Shown: in pieces, positions 28,215 through 35,262 of the stretch
How positions within the stretch are numbered: the stretch's first letter is position 1
How the letters are laid out: each line of letters begins with the position of its first letter
Origin: Marinifilum caeruleilacunae
GTDB taxonomy: Bacteria; Bacteroidota; Bacteroidia; Bacteroidales; Marinifilaceae
Direction of reading: 5' to 3'
DNA length: 64,000 bases
Assembly: GCF_013141825.1 (NCBI RefSeq)
Contig: NZ_RZNH01000007.1
Coordinates: 88,744-152,743 of the forward strand
Program-made: the position numbers and the translations under genes
Notes under the pieces: generated by a model
What the model was told of the DNA's origin: nothing
Databases searched by the model: none
Seen by the model: only the letters and a program-made list of their open reading frames with translations

Positions 28215-28940
28215 TTATCGTCTGCTAACGTCGCCGCCGCTCGAACTGCTCACATTCACTTTTGTAGGATCGCCATAGTAATTTACATCGCCACCTGAAC
28301 TGGCCGAAGCCTCGATCGATTCAGTTGCATAAACCGAAACATCGCCTCCGCTTGAAGCCTTTGCCTTGCAATGTTTCGCTTTTAAATCGGTAGCTCTAAG
28401 ATCACTACCGCTGCTTGCTTTTCCGTAGAATGAATTGGTTGTTCCTGAAAGATTGGCATCGGCACCAGAACTAACCGAGCAAGTTACATCATCAGCCTGG
28501 AGTTCAAGTTTTGCATCGGCACCCGAGCTTACCGAGATATCCAGTGTTTCAAACTTAAGCATGCTGCTCGATTCGAGATCCGATCCGCTCGAAACCGTAA
28601 TTTCGTTTACATTTACAAAAGTCACATAAACATCCAGCTTTTTAGCTCTTCGAATTGGGTCTTCGGTTTTGATAATTAATTTATCACCTTTTACGCGGGT
28701 CACGATGATATCCAAAAGATTTTCATCTGCTTCTACTGTAACCGACTCTTTATCTCCTTGTCTTAGGTAAACATCAATGCCACTGCTCGATGCAATTGCA
28801 CTAAATGAACCAACTTCGCGATCTTGTGTTTTTACATTACCGTTGCCTTTTTCTCCCCAGAACTGCGCATTTACGGTCGACGAAAATACCATTGTAAAGG
28901 CAATTAAAGTAAGGGACAATTTTTTCAATAATTTTTTCAT
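28215..28940 (-). CDS. DUF2807 (head GIN domain) secreted beta-solenoid protein
   Basis: A 241-residue secreted protein with a signal peptide (cleavage after about residue 25, VNAQ). The mature chain belongs to the DUF2807/head-GIN family and begins with the typical REVGSFSAIASSSGIDVYLRQGDKESVTVEA. It contains a ladder of SSG(S/A/G)D repeats roughly every 15-20 residues (SSGSDLE, SSGADAK, SSGADAN, SSGSDLR, SSGGDVS, SSGGDVN, SSGGDVS), fitting turns of a right-handed beta-helix. Likely a cell-surface or periplasmic protein of unknown role. Single gene, own terminator. Confidence 0.85.
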   Translation of the reverse strand: MKKLLKKLSLTLIAFTMVFSSTVNAQFWGEKGNGNVKTQDREVGSFSAIASSSGIDVYLRQGDKESVTVEADENLLDIIVTRVKGDKLIIKTEDPIRRAKKLDVYVTFVNVNEITVSSGSDLESSSMLKFETLDISVSSGADAKLELQADDVTCSVSSGADANLSGTTNSFYGKASSGSDLRATDLKAKHCKAKASSGGDVSVYATESIEASASSGGDVNYYGDPTKVNVSSSSGGDVSRR

Positions 28941-29121
28941 GCTATAAGATTTTAGTGAAATTTTTCTTTAGGGTCTTCTAATCATATTATATGACGCCAT
29001 GCATAGGCTTCAAGTTACAGCTTCAATCCATAAAATGATAAGTTTTATTTTTTTCGCTTGTAAACGATCTGATGTAAAGACGATAAGGAGGTTCTTATGG
29101 TTGCATGATTATTTTTTATTA

Positions 29122-29940
29122 TTAGAATATAATCAGAAAAGATTGTGTAATTAGTTTTTTAAACTTGCTTTTAATGCTTGCTTTGTCGATTCTATGTTTT
29201 GGTTTTTTAGCTGGCACTTGCGTGTGATTTCCCAGTATGATAACTGCAGGGGAGGCAGGAAGTTCTGATGCTTCGATGGTGCTAAAAAATTGTGTATTGC
29301 CACTCAAAATTTCACTATCGCCATAGCTAACTTTCGAAACCACATTGATATGGGTTTCCTTTGAAAGTCGTTGGTTGAGCTCAGCTGCCATTTTGTTCAG
29401 GTTTTCTAATCCCATGTAAATTACGACCGTATCGTTATTTTCGATTTGCTGAACAATGCCATCCAATTCATTTTTTTTGCCACCAACTTTAACGGCTGAG
29501 TGAAAATGAATACCAGATGCTTTTCCCCTTTCAGTAAGCGGAACCCAGAATTCGTTAGCAGCAGCCATTCCAGCACTAATTCCGGGAATCAATTCAAAAT
29601 CCAGTTCCGATTCCAATAGAAATCGAATTTCTTCAACGCCCCTGCCATAAACCATTGGGTCGCCAGATTTTAACCTTACAACCTGATAGCCCAAACTATA
29701 GTATAGGATCATTTGGTTGTGTATGTATTGCTGTCTTGTAACGGGATTTGTTCCATCGCCTGAGCGTTTCCCAACTTCAATTACCTTTGTTTTCTCTGGA
29801 AATAGGTTTCGAACATCTTTGGTAATTAATGCATCAGTTAGAATAACATCTGCCGATTCGATTACTTTTAAAGCTCGTAGTGTAAGAAGATCGGAGGCAC
29901 CGGGGCCGGCACCTACAATCCATATTTTTCCTGTACTCAT
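29122..29940 (-). CDS. cobA: Uroporphyrinogen-III C-methyltransferase
   Basis: SAM-dependent methyltransferase converting uroporphyrinogen III to precorrin-2, the first step towards siroheme, the sulfite reductase cofactor. The roughly 272-residue protein shows VGAGPGASDLLTLRA near the N-terminus, LKSGDPMVYGRGVEE, VIPGISAG-like LIPGISAGMAAAN and VIYMGLENL, all SUMT-family motifs. The reading frame opens with TTG at 29949 but ATG 29940 is the simpler start. It is the last gene of the sulfite reductase operon, 11 bases after cysI. The C-terminal about 25 residues are basic and hydrophobic and not conserved in the family, to my knowledge. Confidence 0.93.
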   Translation of the reverse strand: MSTGKIWIVGAGPGASDLLTLRALKVIESADVILTDALITKDVRNLFPEKTKVIEVGKRSGDGTNPVTRQQYIHNQMILYYSLGYQVVRLKSGDPMVYGRGVEEIRFLLESELDFELIPGISAGMAAANEFWVPLTERGKASGIHFHSAVKVGGKKNELDGIVQQIENNDTVVIYMGLENLNKMAAELNQRLSKETHINVVSKVSYGDSEILSGNTQFFSTIEASELPASPAVIILGNHTQVPAKKPKHRIDKASIKSKFKKLITQSFLIIF

Positions 29941-29951
29941 GCTATTCAAGT

Positions 29952-31658
29952 TTAATGTTTAAAATCTTTTGGGTGTACAATTTCCTGGATGTACTTCTGG
30001 CGAATCACAAAATCTCCAAAATATTCTCCATCAGTTCTATTTTTAGAATAATCTTGAAGAATTGGTCGGAGTTCCTGCAGTATTTCTTCTTCATTTGCAT
30101 TCTCGCGGTACAAATTATTCAGACGAGTGCCATTAAAATTCCCTCCCAGGTAGAGGTTGTATCTGCCTGGACCTTTCCCGATAAATCCAATTTCGGCTAC
30201 ATAGGGTCTTCCACAACCATTGGCACATCCAGTCATTCGAATTACAATTTCATCCTTGAACAGGTTGAATTCTTTTAAGCTGTGCTCAATTTTATCGATC
30301 AAACTTGGCAAGTATCTTTCAGCTTCGGCAAAAGCCAGGCTACAGGTATTTAAGGCAACACAAGCAATCGAATTCGATCTGCTTCCTGATATCGTGTATG
30401 GAAGTGAATCATACTTTTTCAGGATTTCGTTGATCTTGCTCTTGTTTTCACTTTTAATTTTACCAAGAATCAGGTTTTGATTGCCCGACAAACGAAAATC
30501 GGAAATGTTAAGGCTGGCAATTTCGCGCAAAGCAGATTTTACTTTTGCATTCTTTTCATCTTTTACTCTGCCGCCTTCGACGAACAGGCCCAAATACCAC
30601 TCTCCACTTTGGGTCTGATGCCAACCAAATTTATCGCCATTTCGAACCAGTGCGTACTGTCTTTCAGCTTCCAGCTTATAGCCAAGTTTTTCATGCAGCA
30701 ATTCTTTGAATCGTTCTACACCAAGGCGATCGATCGTATATTTTAAACGTGCATTTTTCCTGATCTTTCGATTTCCCTGTTCTTTTTGTACCAAAACAAT
30801 TTTCTCAGCCACATCTACCGTGTTTTCAGCTTTTACAAAGCCCAAAACGGTTCCCAGTCGGGGATAAGTTTCCGTATCGCCGAAAGTGGTTCCCATTCCA
30901 CCACCAGCAACCACGTTAAATCCTTTCAGAATACCATTGTTTTCGATGGCAATAAAGCCTATGTCTTGTGTAAATACATCGGTATCATTAAACGGAGGAA
31001 TAGTAAAACCGATTTTAAATTTTCTTGGCAGATAAACCGGGCCATACAAAGGTTCTACTTCGCCTTGCGATCCTTCCGCCACCTTTTTCTGATCGAGCCA
31101 TATTTCATAATAAGCCGGTGTTCTTGGTGTAAGGTGATCACTCACTTTATTGGCATAATCATGAACCTGATCGAACACATTAGAGCTGTAAGGGTGAGGA
31201 CTGGCCATTACATTTCGGTTCACATCGCCACAAGCTGCAATGGTATCCAGCAATGCTTTGTTGATGGATTGGATACTGGCTTTCAAATTTCCCTTTAAAA
31301 CTCCATGAAATTGAAATGCCTGCCTGGTGGTCAGCTTTAAAGTGCTGTTGGCATATTCATCAGAAATTTGATCCATTTGCAGCCATTGCTCCGCATTTAC
31401 CACACCACCCGGAACTCTTACCCTGATAAGGAAAGAGTAATCGGGTTCCAGTTTGCTTTTTTTTCTTTCTCGTTCGGTATCCCTGTCGAACTGTTGATAA
31501 ATACCATGAAACTTAGATACCTGGCGATCGTCTACAGCAATTGCATCCGTAATTGGATCGGCTAGACTTTCCACTAAGCTTCCTCTAAGGTAATTGCTGT
31601 CCGTTTTAATTTTTTCTACCTCGGACAATTCTGCCCAATTTATATTTTGGTCTGACAT
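29952..31658 (-). CDS. cysI: Sulfite reductase [NADPH] hemoprotein subunit
   Basis: Siroheme/4Fe-4S subunit that reduces sulfite to sulfide with six electrons. The cluster-binding cysteines appear as CVALNTCSLAFAEAERYLP (Cys-x5-Cys) and MTGCANGCGRP (Cys-x3-Cys), closely matching E. coli CysI. Sulfite-binding arginine and lysine regions (KLTTRQAFQFHG, GDVNRNVMASP) are present, and the end GRYNLYLGGNFNGTRLNNLY matches. The ORF opens at 31685, overlapping cysJ, but ATG 31658 (MSDQNINWAEL), 13 bases after the cysJ stop, is the natural start. Partner is the adjacent cysJ; the siroheme genes flank both. Confidence 0.96.
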   Translation of the reverse strand: MSDQNINWAELSEVEKIKTDSNYLRGSLVESLADPITDAIAVDDRQVSKFHGIYQQFDRDTERERKKSKLEPDYSFLIRVRVPGGVVNAEQWLQMDQISDEYANSTLKLTTRQAFQFHGVLKGNLKASIQSINKALLDTIAACGDVNRNVMASPHPYSSNVFDQVHDYANKVSDHLTPRTPAYYEIWLDQKKVAEGSQGEVEPLYGPVYLPRKFKIGFTIPPFNDTDVFTQDIGFIAIENNGILKGFNVVAGGGMGTTFGDTETYPRLGTVLGFVKAENTVDVAEKIVLVQKEQGNRKIRKNARLKYTIDRLGVERFKELLHEKLGYKLEAERQYALVRNGDKFGWHQTQSGEWYLGLFVEGGRVKDEKNAKVKSALREIASLNISDFRLSGNQNLILGKIKSENKSKINEILKKYDSLPYTISGSRSNSIACVALNTCSLAFAEAERYLPSLIDKIEHSLKEFNLFKDEIVIRMTGCANGCGRPYVAEIGFIGKGPGRYNLYLGGNFNGTRLNNLYRENANEEEILQELRPILQDYSKNRTDGEYFGDFVIRQKYIQEIVHPKDFKH

Positions 31659-31671
31659 GATTGTGATTTCT

Positions 31672-33447
31672 TTAGTAAACATCAAGAAGTAATCGCTTCT
31701 CTTTCTTTAATTTTTTTAGATATTCGTCTGCTTTTTCCGCACTTATTCCTCCTTGGGCAGAAATAATTTCTTTCAGGCTATCCTGTACATCTTTGGCCAT
31801 ATTGTTTTTGTCTCCGCAGATATAAAAATGTGCCCCATTTTCGAGCCACTGAAATACCTCACTGGCATTTTGTTGAAGTCTATCTTGCACATATTCTTTC
31901 TCTTTCTGATCGCGCGAAAAAGCAACATCTAATTTGTTTAAAACCCCTTTTTGCAGGTATTTCTGCCATTCAACCTGGTAGAGGAAATCTTCTTTGAATC
32001 GCTGATTTCCAAAGAATAACCAACTATTGGTGTTTTTGTCGTTCTGTTCAATTTCCTGCAAGAAACTTCTGTAAGGAGCAATACCAGTGCCTGCACCAAC
32101 CATGATTATTGGCTTATCTGTTTCTGCAGGCAATCTGAATAGTTCATTTTTATCGATAAAAATTGGAACATGATCACCAACATTAATTTGATCGGACAAG
32201 TAAGTTGAACAAGCACCGTTTCGATCTCTTTTCTTGTGTTTGTATCGTACCGAAGCTACTGTTATGTGCACCTCTTCAGGGTTCTGACTTGGTCCAGAAG
32301 AAATGGAATAGAGACGGGCATACAAAACTCGTAATACAGTAAGGAATTCATCAGTGGTAATTTCTCCAGGAAAATCCTCCAGTAAATCTATGGCATCTGC
32401 TCCGTATAAATATTTGTCAAGTGCATCCTCGTTTTCCAATAAAGCAGTCAAATTTTTATTTTTAACGATCTGATTGTACTTATCGATAACCTCACGGTTT
32501 AATACTGTAATTTCCAGTTTGTGCTGCAATGCTCTAAACAGACTTAAATCTTTACCACCAACATGAACTATTCTTTCTGCATCATCGGCAAAATGTTGAA
32601 TGATTAGATCAACCAGGTCAACAGGGTTATTAGGTAGAATTCCAATGCTATCTCCGGCCTGGTATTCTATTTCTGAATCTTCCAGGGAGATTTCAACATG
32701 GTAAATTTCCTTTTCAGATTGCTCTGTTGTGATTCTTACTTTTTCAAGCACTTCTGCATAATAAGGGTTAGTGCGATTGAACTTCTTCTTTGTGACAGGT
32801 GAGTTTTCAACGCTTGTCGCTTGATTTGAATTGGGTTGAATTTCTTTCAATTCTCCTGCAATTGCTTCAATCCACTTCCCGGCAACTTCTTCGTAAGCAA
32901 CATCAGCTTTATGAATGGGAACAATAGGTGTTCCGCCCAGTTTTTTAAATGCTTCATCGAAATCGACACCAGTCTGGCAATATTTTTTGTACGATTTGTC
33001 GCCTAAAGCCAGTACCGAATATTTTGTTCCTTCTAGCTTAGGTGCTCTCTTTCCCAATACAAACTCATGGAAATCTTCGGCCTGAATTGGTGGTTCGCCT
33101 TCGCCATGTGTGCTTACAATCAGGAAAAGATACTCCTCTTTTTTTAGGTCATTTTTCTTGTATTCATCCAATGCTTTTAGTGCAGGTGTAAATCCTAGTG
33201 CACGTACTCTATCGTACAAATCGAGGGCAATTTCTTTGCTATGCCCGGTATGGGTACCATAAAGAATAGTGATTTTTTCTGAAACTGTTTTTACATTCGC
33301 CAGCTTGGGAATGTTATCATTGTTTATCCCGTTAATCTTACCAGACAGATAGCCATTCAGCCAAATCAACTGTTCCTTTTTCAGATCATGAATCAAGGCA
33401 TCGATTTCTTGTAATTTTTCGGTATTAATTTGATATGGATTTGTCAT
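31672..33447 (-). CDS. cysJ: Sulfite reductase [NADPH] flavoprotein alpha subunit
   Basis: FMN/FAD diflavin reductase passing electrons from NADPH to CysI. The 591-residue product has a flavodoxin domain (TILYGTHTGHSKEIALDLYDR from about residue 60; VSTHGEGEPP), a FAD-binding part with RLYSISSGPSQ and GACSTYLSD, NADP-binding MVGAGTGIAPYRSFLQE, YICGDKNNMAKDVQ, and the conserved end in W/Y (LLLDVY). An N-terminal extension of about 55 residues precedes the flavodoxin domain, as in E. coli CysJ. It is 3 bases downstream of the precorrin-2 dehydrogenase gene. Confidence 0.96.
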   Translation of the reverse strand: MTNPYQINTEKLQEIDALIHDLKKEQLIWLNGYLSGKINGINNDNIPKLANVKTVSEKITILYGTHTGHSKEIALDLYDRVRALGFTPALKALDEYKKNDLKKEEYLFLIVSTHGEGEPPIQAEDFHEFVLGKRAPKLEGTKYSVLALGDKSYKKYCQTGVDFDEAFKKLGGTPIVPIHKADVAYEEVAGKWIEAIAGELKEIQPNSNQATSVENSPVTKKKFNRTNPYYAEVLEKVRITTEQSEKEIYHVEISLEDSEIEYQAGDSIGILPNNPVDLVDLIIQHFADDAERIVHVGGKDLSLFRALQHKLEITVLNREVIDKYNQIVKNKNLTALLENEDALDKYLYGADAIDLLEDFPGEITTDEFLTVLRVLYARLYSISSGPSQNPEEVHITVASVRYKHKKRDRNGACSTYLSDQINVGDHVPIFIDKNELFRLPAETDKPIIMVGAGTGIAPYRSFLQEIEQNDKNTNSWLFFGNQRFKEDFLYQVEWQKYLQKGVLNKLDVAFSRDQKEKEYVQDRLQQNASEVFQWLENGAHFYICGDKNNMAKDVQDSLKEIISAQGGISAEKADEYLKKLKKEKRLLLDVY

Positions 33448-33450
33448 GAT

Positions 33451-33927
33451 TTAGTTTGCAATTAGTAATTTTTGAAGTCTGTAGTTTTCGAAATAATCTT
33501 TCAGTTGATTTCGAATTTGTATCGATTTGAAAACATCTTCGCCATTTGAACTTACGGCAATACTCAAATTGCCTTTCTTGTAGATGGCCGGAGAAACAAA
33601 TTCACAAAATTCTGGTTGGTCGTGAACATTGAGCAGTACATTTGCTTCATTACAATCCCTGATCAACTGGCGAACAAAAGCTGGATCATCAACACAGCTA
33701 TAAATCAGGTAGTAATCGCTCAGAAACTTTTTATCATACTGTTGTTCATGATATTTAATGCCTGAATTCTTGATCCAACTGATAATGTTTGGCGCAAGTA
33801 CTTCTAATAAATCGGTACTTCTCTGTAATATTTTTAATTTTTTGTAGGCATCTTCGCCACCTCCAATAATCAGTATTTTCTTATTGGTGATATCTATTGC
33901 TATGGGTAAAAATTGCTTCTTCGACAT
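33451..33927 (-). CDS. Precorrin-2 dehydrogenase / sirohydrochlorin ferrochelatase-type protein
   Basis: A 158-residue Met8p/CysG N-terminal domain protein. It has the NAD-binding Rossmann motif ITNKKILIIGGGEDAYKKLKIL near the N-terminus and FVSPAIYKKGNLSIAVSSNGEDVF, the family active-site stretch. It should oxidise precorrin-2 to sirohydrochlorin and, in bifunctional members, insert iron. Unlike E. coli CysG it is not fused to the methyltransferase, which is a separate gene at the operon end. The length is shorter than full-length Met8p-type proteins (about 200), so ferrochelatase activity is uncertain. Confidence 0.88.
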   Translation of the reverse strand: MSKKQFLPIAIDITNKKILIIGGGEDAYKKLKILQRSTDLLEVLAPNIISWIKNSGIKYHEQQYDKKFLSDYYLIYSCVDDPAFVRQLIRDCNEANVLLNVHDQPEFCEFVSPAIYKKGNLSIAVSSNGEDVFKSIQIRNQLKDYFENYRLQKLLIAN

Positions 33928-33937
33928 GATTTTTGCT

Positions 33938-34168
33938 TTAAATGTGATAATCTATTGGATGTTTCTCCTCCTTGCCAAACTTGATCTTATTCCAGGTTCT
34001 TTCATGAATAAAATAGAGTCCCATTTTTGTGAATAATTCGACTCCACCTATCGACATTGCCCATGTTATATCTCCAATAATCAGCCAGGAAATTAATATG
34101 GTATCGAGGGTGCCAACCGTTCTCCACGAAATTGTTTTTGCAATGCTTCTGTATGTATTTTCTCTCAT
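33938..34168 (-). CDS. DUF2061 membrane protein
   Basis: A 76-residue DUF2061 protein with the core SIAKTISWRTVGTLDTILISWLIIGDITWAMSIGGVELFTKMGLYFIHERTWNKI split between two membrane helices (about residues 18-35 and 40-58). Function is unknown; in several Bacteroidota and proteobacteria it occurs beside sulfate-assimilation genes. Here it is the first structural gene of the sulfite reductase operon, 10 bases upstream of the precorrin-2 dehydrogenase and 17 bases after a terminator in the leader, so its expression depends on escaping that terminator. A sulfur-related transport or membrane role is inference from context. Confidence 0.85.
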   Translation of the reverse strand: MRENTYRSIAKTISWRTVGTLDTILISWLIIGDITWAMSIGGVELFTKMGLYFIHERTWNKIKFGKEEKHPIDYHI

Positions 34169-34185
34169 TTTTTTCGGCTAATGGT

Positions 34186-34219
34186 AAAAAAAGAGCCTTT
34201 CTGGTTCGCAGAAAGGCTC
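34186..34219 (-). terminator. Leader terminator 2 (attenuator) before the sulfite reductase operon
   Basis: Minus strand stem GAGCCTTTCTG / CAGAAAGGCTC (34219-34209 with 34203-34193, loop CGAAC) followed by seven T. It lies after the second Cys-rich leader peptide and 17 bases before the DUF2061 ATG. Standing inside the operon leader it would abort transcription unless prevented. A weaker alternative pairing of UUCGUUAUGC with GCGUACCGAG just upstream would overlap its 5' arm. Confidence 0.85.
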
Positions 34220-34255
34220 GGTACGCTTGGTCATTTATATGCATAACGAAATCTG

Positions 34256-34339
34256 CTAAGGTGGATACCATAACATACACATACAACAACATACAGCTTG
34301 CTGATAAATTAAATTGATATGTGATTTCTCGTTCTTCAT
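34256..34339 (-). CDS. Cys-rich leader peptide 2 (27 codons)
   Basis: A 27-codon ORF, starting MKNEKSHINLIYQQ and ending AVCCCMCMLWYPP, with four UGU codons (residues 17-19 and 21) near its end, followed by stop TAG. It lies 36 bases upstream of the second leader terminator and downstream of the first. Cys is the rarest amino acid in most proteins, so four Cys codons within five positions is a deliberate signal rather than a working protein. A longer frame reaches back to an ATG at 34444 but overlaps the first terminator, so the short start is preferred. Role as a cysteine-sensing leader peptide is inference. Confidence 0.7.
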   Translation of the reverse strand: MKNEKSHINLIYQQAVCCCMCMLWYPP

Positions 34340-34391
34340 TTGATCTGTGATGCTTGTCTGATCTTCTAAGATAAATTGTATTGATTTCCAT

Positions 34392-34425
34392 AAAAAAAGC
34401 CTTTTTGCGTTTGCAAAAAGGCTTT
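34392..34425 (-). terminator. Leader terminator 1 (attenuator) before the sulfite reductase operon
   Basis: Minus strand stem AAAGCCTTTTTGC / GCAAAAAGGCTTT (34425-34413 with 34408-34396, 4-nt loop) running into a T tract (34397-34391). It comes 25 bases after the stop of the first leader peptide. The 5' arm CCUUUUUGCAA can alternatively pair with UUGCAGAAAGG at 34471-34461 in the leader ORF, giving an antiterminator of 11 pairs including one G-U. Confidence 0.85.
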
Positions 34426-34450
34426 GTGCTTTTATTGTGTCCAATTCTGA

Positions 34451-34546
34451 CTAAACAATTCCTTTCTGCAATACATGATTATCCCAACACATACAACAAG
34501 TACATGCAAGAGAAGAAGCAAATGTATTTTCAAGAGTAAATTTCAT
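34451..34546 (-). CDS. Cys-rich leader peptide 1 (31 codons)
   Basis: A 31-codon ORF (MKFTLENTFASSLACTCCMCW then DNHVLQKGIV, stop TAG) with four UGU codons at residues 15, 17, 18 and 20. It begins roughly 36 bases after the predicted transcription start and ends 25 bases before a strong intrinsic terminator. The segment spanning codons 26-29 (UUG CAG AAA GG) is complementary to the 5' arm of that terminator. A ribosome waiting at the Cys codons would leave this segment free and allow the antiterminator; one that reaches the stop would cover it. It is too short for the usual ORF cut-offs. Function as an attenuation leader is inference from this layout. Confidence 0.72.
   Translation of the reverse strand: MKFTLENTFASSLACTCCMCWDNHVLQKGIV
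34461..34471 (-). promoter_or_regulatory. Antiterminator arm inside leader peptide 1
   Basis: UUGCAGAAAGG on the RNA, 15 nt downstream of the last Cys codon of leader 1, can pair with CCUUUUUGCAA of terminator 1 (11 pairs, one G-U wobble). GCAGAAAGG is also a perfect 9-nt complement of CCUUUCUGC in terminator 2, which may be a relic of module duplication or a second regulatory option. Confidence 0.6.
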
Positions 34547-34588
34547 TGTTTTGTTTTAAATCGGATTAAATGATCTTTAATTCGCCTA

Positions 34589-34620
34589 CAATGTTATGAA
34601 GTTATTTTGAATATTACAAA
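34589..34620 (-). promoter_or_regulatory. Bacteroidetes-type promoter of the sulfite reductase operon
   Basis: Minus strand TTTG (34620-34617), 20-bp spacer, TAACATTG (34596-34589), one mismatch from the TTTG-N19-21-TAnnTTTG consensus. Transcription would begin near 34582, about 36 nt before leader peptide 1, so both leader modules and all five genes would share one transcript. Confidence 0.6.
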
Positions 34621-34663
34621 CACAGAATTTAAAAAATAGAGAGGTTTGCATTGAATTGATGAT

Positions 34664-34681
34664 TTCGTAATCGATTACGAA
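34664..34681. promoter_or_regulatory. 18-bp perfect palindrome upstream of the sulfite reductase promoter
   Basis: TTCGTAATCGATTACGAA is a perfect inverted repeat centred about 90 bp upstream of the predicted transcription start of the sulfite reductase operon. It is too long to expect by chance and lacks a T tract, so it is more like an operator for a dimeric regulator than a terminator. It could equally serve the divergent gene at 34911. Confidence 0.5.
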
Positions 34682-34910
34682 GACTATTGCATTCTGAATA
34701 CCAAAGCCCTTTAAAATCTGATATTTCAAAGCTTTTAGAATGGTGTTTTGTAAATGTCTAAAAAATATTGGAAAATATTTTATTTAGTGTGTGTACGAAG
34801 AAAGAGTAAAGGATTATTTAAAGAAGAATTCATAATTACTTTTCATCATATGACTTGAATTCAACTAAAATTGTCAATAAAAAATCTTGTGATAAGAAAA
34901 TCTGAAATAG
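34682..34910. other. AT-rich intergenic stretch upstream of the 82-residue acidic protein gene
   Basis: About 230 bases, very AT-rich, between the palindrome and the plus-strand gene at 34911. It must hold that gene's promoter, but I could not pick a convincing one; no hairpin, repeat or small ORF stands out. Confidence 0.4.
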
Positions 34911-35159
34911 ATGAAAAACAGAATTGTAAGTTTCAAAAAACTGGATAATGAATTAATGCAACTTGTGAATAAAACCTATCCCAATGGATTTGAAGAAGCA
35001 ATACAGTCGTACATTCTTGGTCCTAACAAAAGCTTTTATGCATTCTCTATCAGCACAGAAGAATACCATTTTTTGGTAAAAGTTGATATGAATTATGATT
35101 TGGGATTGGACATGGATGAGGAAGAGTGTGATACAGAGTCAGATGTGGACCTTGATTAA
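34911..35159 (+). CDS. Small acidic hypothetical protein
   Basis: An 82-residue protein of unknown function. The N-terminal part is mixed (NRIVSFKKLDNELMQLVNKTYPNGFEEAIQS), the middle contains SFYAFSISTEEYHFLVKVDM, and the end is strongly acidic (DMDEEECDTESDVDLD). Similar short acidic proteins occur throughout Bacteroidota, sometimes mislabelled DNA primase. It runs in the same direction as another acidic small protein and a PspC gene, and divergently from the sulfite reductase operon. Confidence 0.6.
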   Translation: MKNRIVSFKKLDNELMQLVNKTYPNGFEEAIQSYILGPNKSFYAFSISTEEYHFLVKVDMNYDLGLDMDEEECDTESDVDLD

Positions 35160-35262
35160 CTCATATTGAGGATATGAAAAAATTATGAATTGTTAATTCG
35201 TAATTTGTTGCTTGTAATTCAATCTCTTCCTATATTTACAGCACATTTAATAATTGATAACT

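Noticed and set aside
30786-31298. 170-residue ORF opposite cysI
   Set aside because: Lies entirely within an intact conserved gene and shows no own start context.
34002-34391. 129-residue ORF reading through the leader and DUF2061 start in another frame
   Set aside because: It spans the second terminator and overlaps DUF2061 out of frame; the sequence is better explained by the leader and by DUF2061.
34256-34444. 62-residue version of the second leader peptide
   Set aside because: Its first 35 codons run through the first terminator hairpin; the 27-codon start at 34339 is the sensible leader.
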